Assembly: GCA_003556835.1 (NCBI GenBank)
Contig: PWQG01000235.1
Span: 1-6,972, forward strand
Reading direction: 5' to 3'
DNA length: 6,972 bases
Source: Gammaproteobacteria bacterium
Lineage (GTDB): Bacteria; Pseudomonadota; Gammaproteobacteria; Pseudomonadales; Pseudohongiellaceae
Shown in pieces: positions 6,223 to 6,972 of this stretch. The notes below the pieces were generated by a model. That model had not been told where the DNA came from and searched no databases. It worked only from the letters and a program-made list of their open reading frames with translations. Positions within the stretch are counted from its first letter, which is position 1. Each line of letters starts with the position of its first letter. The position numbers and the translations under genes were made by a program.

Positions 6223-6792
6223 TTGAGTTCTTCTGAATGGCTGCTCCAATGTACTGATCTGTCCGCTGGTTATAGTTCCGCCGTGACTGGTAAAGTGAGT
6301 TTCAAGCTCGCAAGCGGCGAGGTTCTGGGCGTACGCGGGCAAAATGGGGTGGGCAAATCCACCCTGCTGCGCGCAATTGCCGGTTCAGCCCGGCTGTTTT
6401 CCGGTTCCCTGGAACGCGATTCCGGGACAGAGATACTGCACCATCAACAGAACTGGGAGGCGGGCACTGAGTTGCCCTTGACCGGCAAGGATCTATGCCA
6501 TCTGACCGGCGCAAGCCTGGATGCCGCACCCGAAAGGATTCGCGTTCTGCTGGGAAAGAGGCTGGATCAATTGAGCGGAGGTCAGGGCCAATTGGTAAGA
6601 CTATGGGCTTGCCTCGACAGCACGGCCGCCTTGTTGTTACTGGATGAGCCGACCAACAGCCTGGATACCTCGGCCATCGAATTATTGACTGCGATGATCC
6701 ATCAGACCTCGCCCGATCGTGGCATGATTGTGGTCAGTCATGAAGCACAGTTCCTTGATGCTGTGTGCAACCGCAGCATCACCCTGGAGTAG
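6223..6792 (+). CDS. ABC transporter ATP-binding protein, ZnuC-like, compact
   Basis: This cytoplasmic ATPase should power the metal importer. With the TTG start it has 189 residues (196 from the ATG at 6202). All ABC motifs are present: Walker A GQNGVGKST with K45, Q-loop at Q75/Q76, signature LSGGQ at 117-121, Walker B LLLLDE with D141/E142, D-loop SLD, and H-loop H173. The phrase ELPLT after the Q-loop resembles E. coli ZnuC, which has LPLT at the same place, and supports the metal-transport assignment. It is much shorter than E. coli ZnuC (about 250): the helical part between Q-loop and signature is trimmed, and the chain ends about 16 residues after the H-loop with no C-terminal regulatory tail. 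The motifs are intact, so it looks functional rather than broken. It begins 36 bases after the binding-protein gene (15 for the ATG start) and is almost joined to the permease gene. Confidence 0.88.
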   Translation: MSSSEWLLQCTDLSAGYSSAVTGKVSFKLASGEVLGVRGQNGVGKSTLLRAIAGSARLFSGSLERDSGTEILHHQQNWEAGTELPLTGKDLCHLTGASLDAAPERIRVLLGKRLDQLSGGQGQLVRLWACLDSTAALLLLDEPTNSLDTSAIELLTAMIHQTSPDRGMIVVSHEAQFLDAVCNRSITLE

Positions 6793-6794
6793 TC

Positions 6795-6972
6795 GTGTCC
6801 GAATTGCTGTTCGATCCCATGTTTCGTGTGCCCTTCATCACCGGTTTGATACTCGCGCCGTTGGCGGCCGTGCTCGGCAATCTATTGCGCTTACGGTCGG
6901 AATGGCTGGCCGCGCTGGCTTATTCGCAACTGGCTGCTGCCGGGGGCATTGTGGCCGCTCTTTTCCATTTAC
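6795..6972 (+). CDS. Metal ABC transporter permease, ZnuB-like (5' part, cut by window edge)
   Basis: Only the first 59 codons are visible, and the frame is open to the window edge. The GTG start at 6795 has TGGAG (6785-6789) 5 bases upstream, inside the end of the ATPase gene, and begins two bases after that gene's TAG, so translation is probably coupled. Residues of about 12-31 (PFITGLILAPLAAVLGNLL) and 37-59 (WLAALAYSQLAAAGGIVAA) are hydrophobic and fit the first two membrane segments of an ABC-3 family permease. The segment that in ZnuB-type permeases reads D-x-L-x-H is here A-A-L-A-Y-S-Q, so the usual Asp and His are absent. The assignment rests on position in the operon and this weak N-terminal likeness. 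An in-frame ATG at 6819 is possible but has no ribosome site. Confidence 0.78.
   Translation, partial: MSELLFDPMFRVPFITGLILAPLAAVLGNLLRLRSEWLAALAYSQLAAAGGIVAALFHL

Noticed and set aside
5551..6342. 263-codon open frame on the minus strand
   Set aside because: It is antisense to two genes with clear family motifs, its translation has no recognisable domain, and long antisense frames are common in GC-rich DNA.

Overview
The window looks like chromosomal DNA from a moderately GC-rich gammaproteobacterium, probably marine or environmental. This rests on protein style, AAGGAG/GGAGG ribosome sites and a Zur-like palindrome; no taxonomic search was possible. All seven genes lie on the + strand. There are no RNA genes, insertion sequences, CRISPR arrays or phage genes.

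Left part (1-2855). A Tat-signal-bearing, HisC-like PLP aminotransferase (227-1357) is followed after 73 bases by an M19 zinc dipeptidase made as a lipoprotein (1431-2783). Both products are expected outside the cytoplasm, so the pair may break down peptides and transaminate amino acids in the periplasm. A strong intrinsic terminator (2816-2855) closes this unit.

Middle (2868-3647). A lone class I SAM-dependent methyltransferase-like gene of unknown substrate begins only 12 bases after the terminator's T-run. How it is transcribed is therefore an open question.

Right part (3675-6972). A good sigma-70 promoter (TTGATT-17-TATAGT) has a Zur/Fur-type palindrome just downstream of the predicted start site. 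It leads into a metal-acquisition operon: a plug-less outer-membrane beta-barrel with a His-rich stretch (3783-5195), a periplasmic ZnuA/TroA-family binding protein (5302-6186), a compact ZnuC-like ATPase (6223-6792) and the start of a ZnuB-like permease (6795 to the window edge). The likely picture is that zinc-loaded regulator shuts the operon off. When zinc is scarce, the barrel lets metal cross the outer membrane, the binding protein captures it, and the ATPase/permease imports it. Three hairpins between the barrel and binding-protein genes could set their relative expression.
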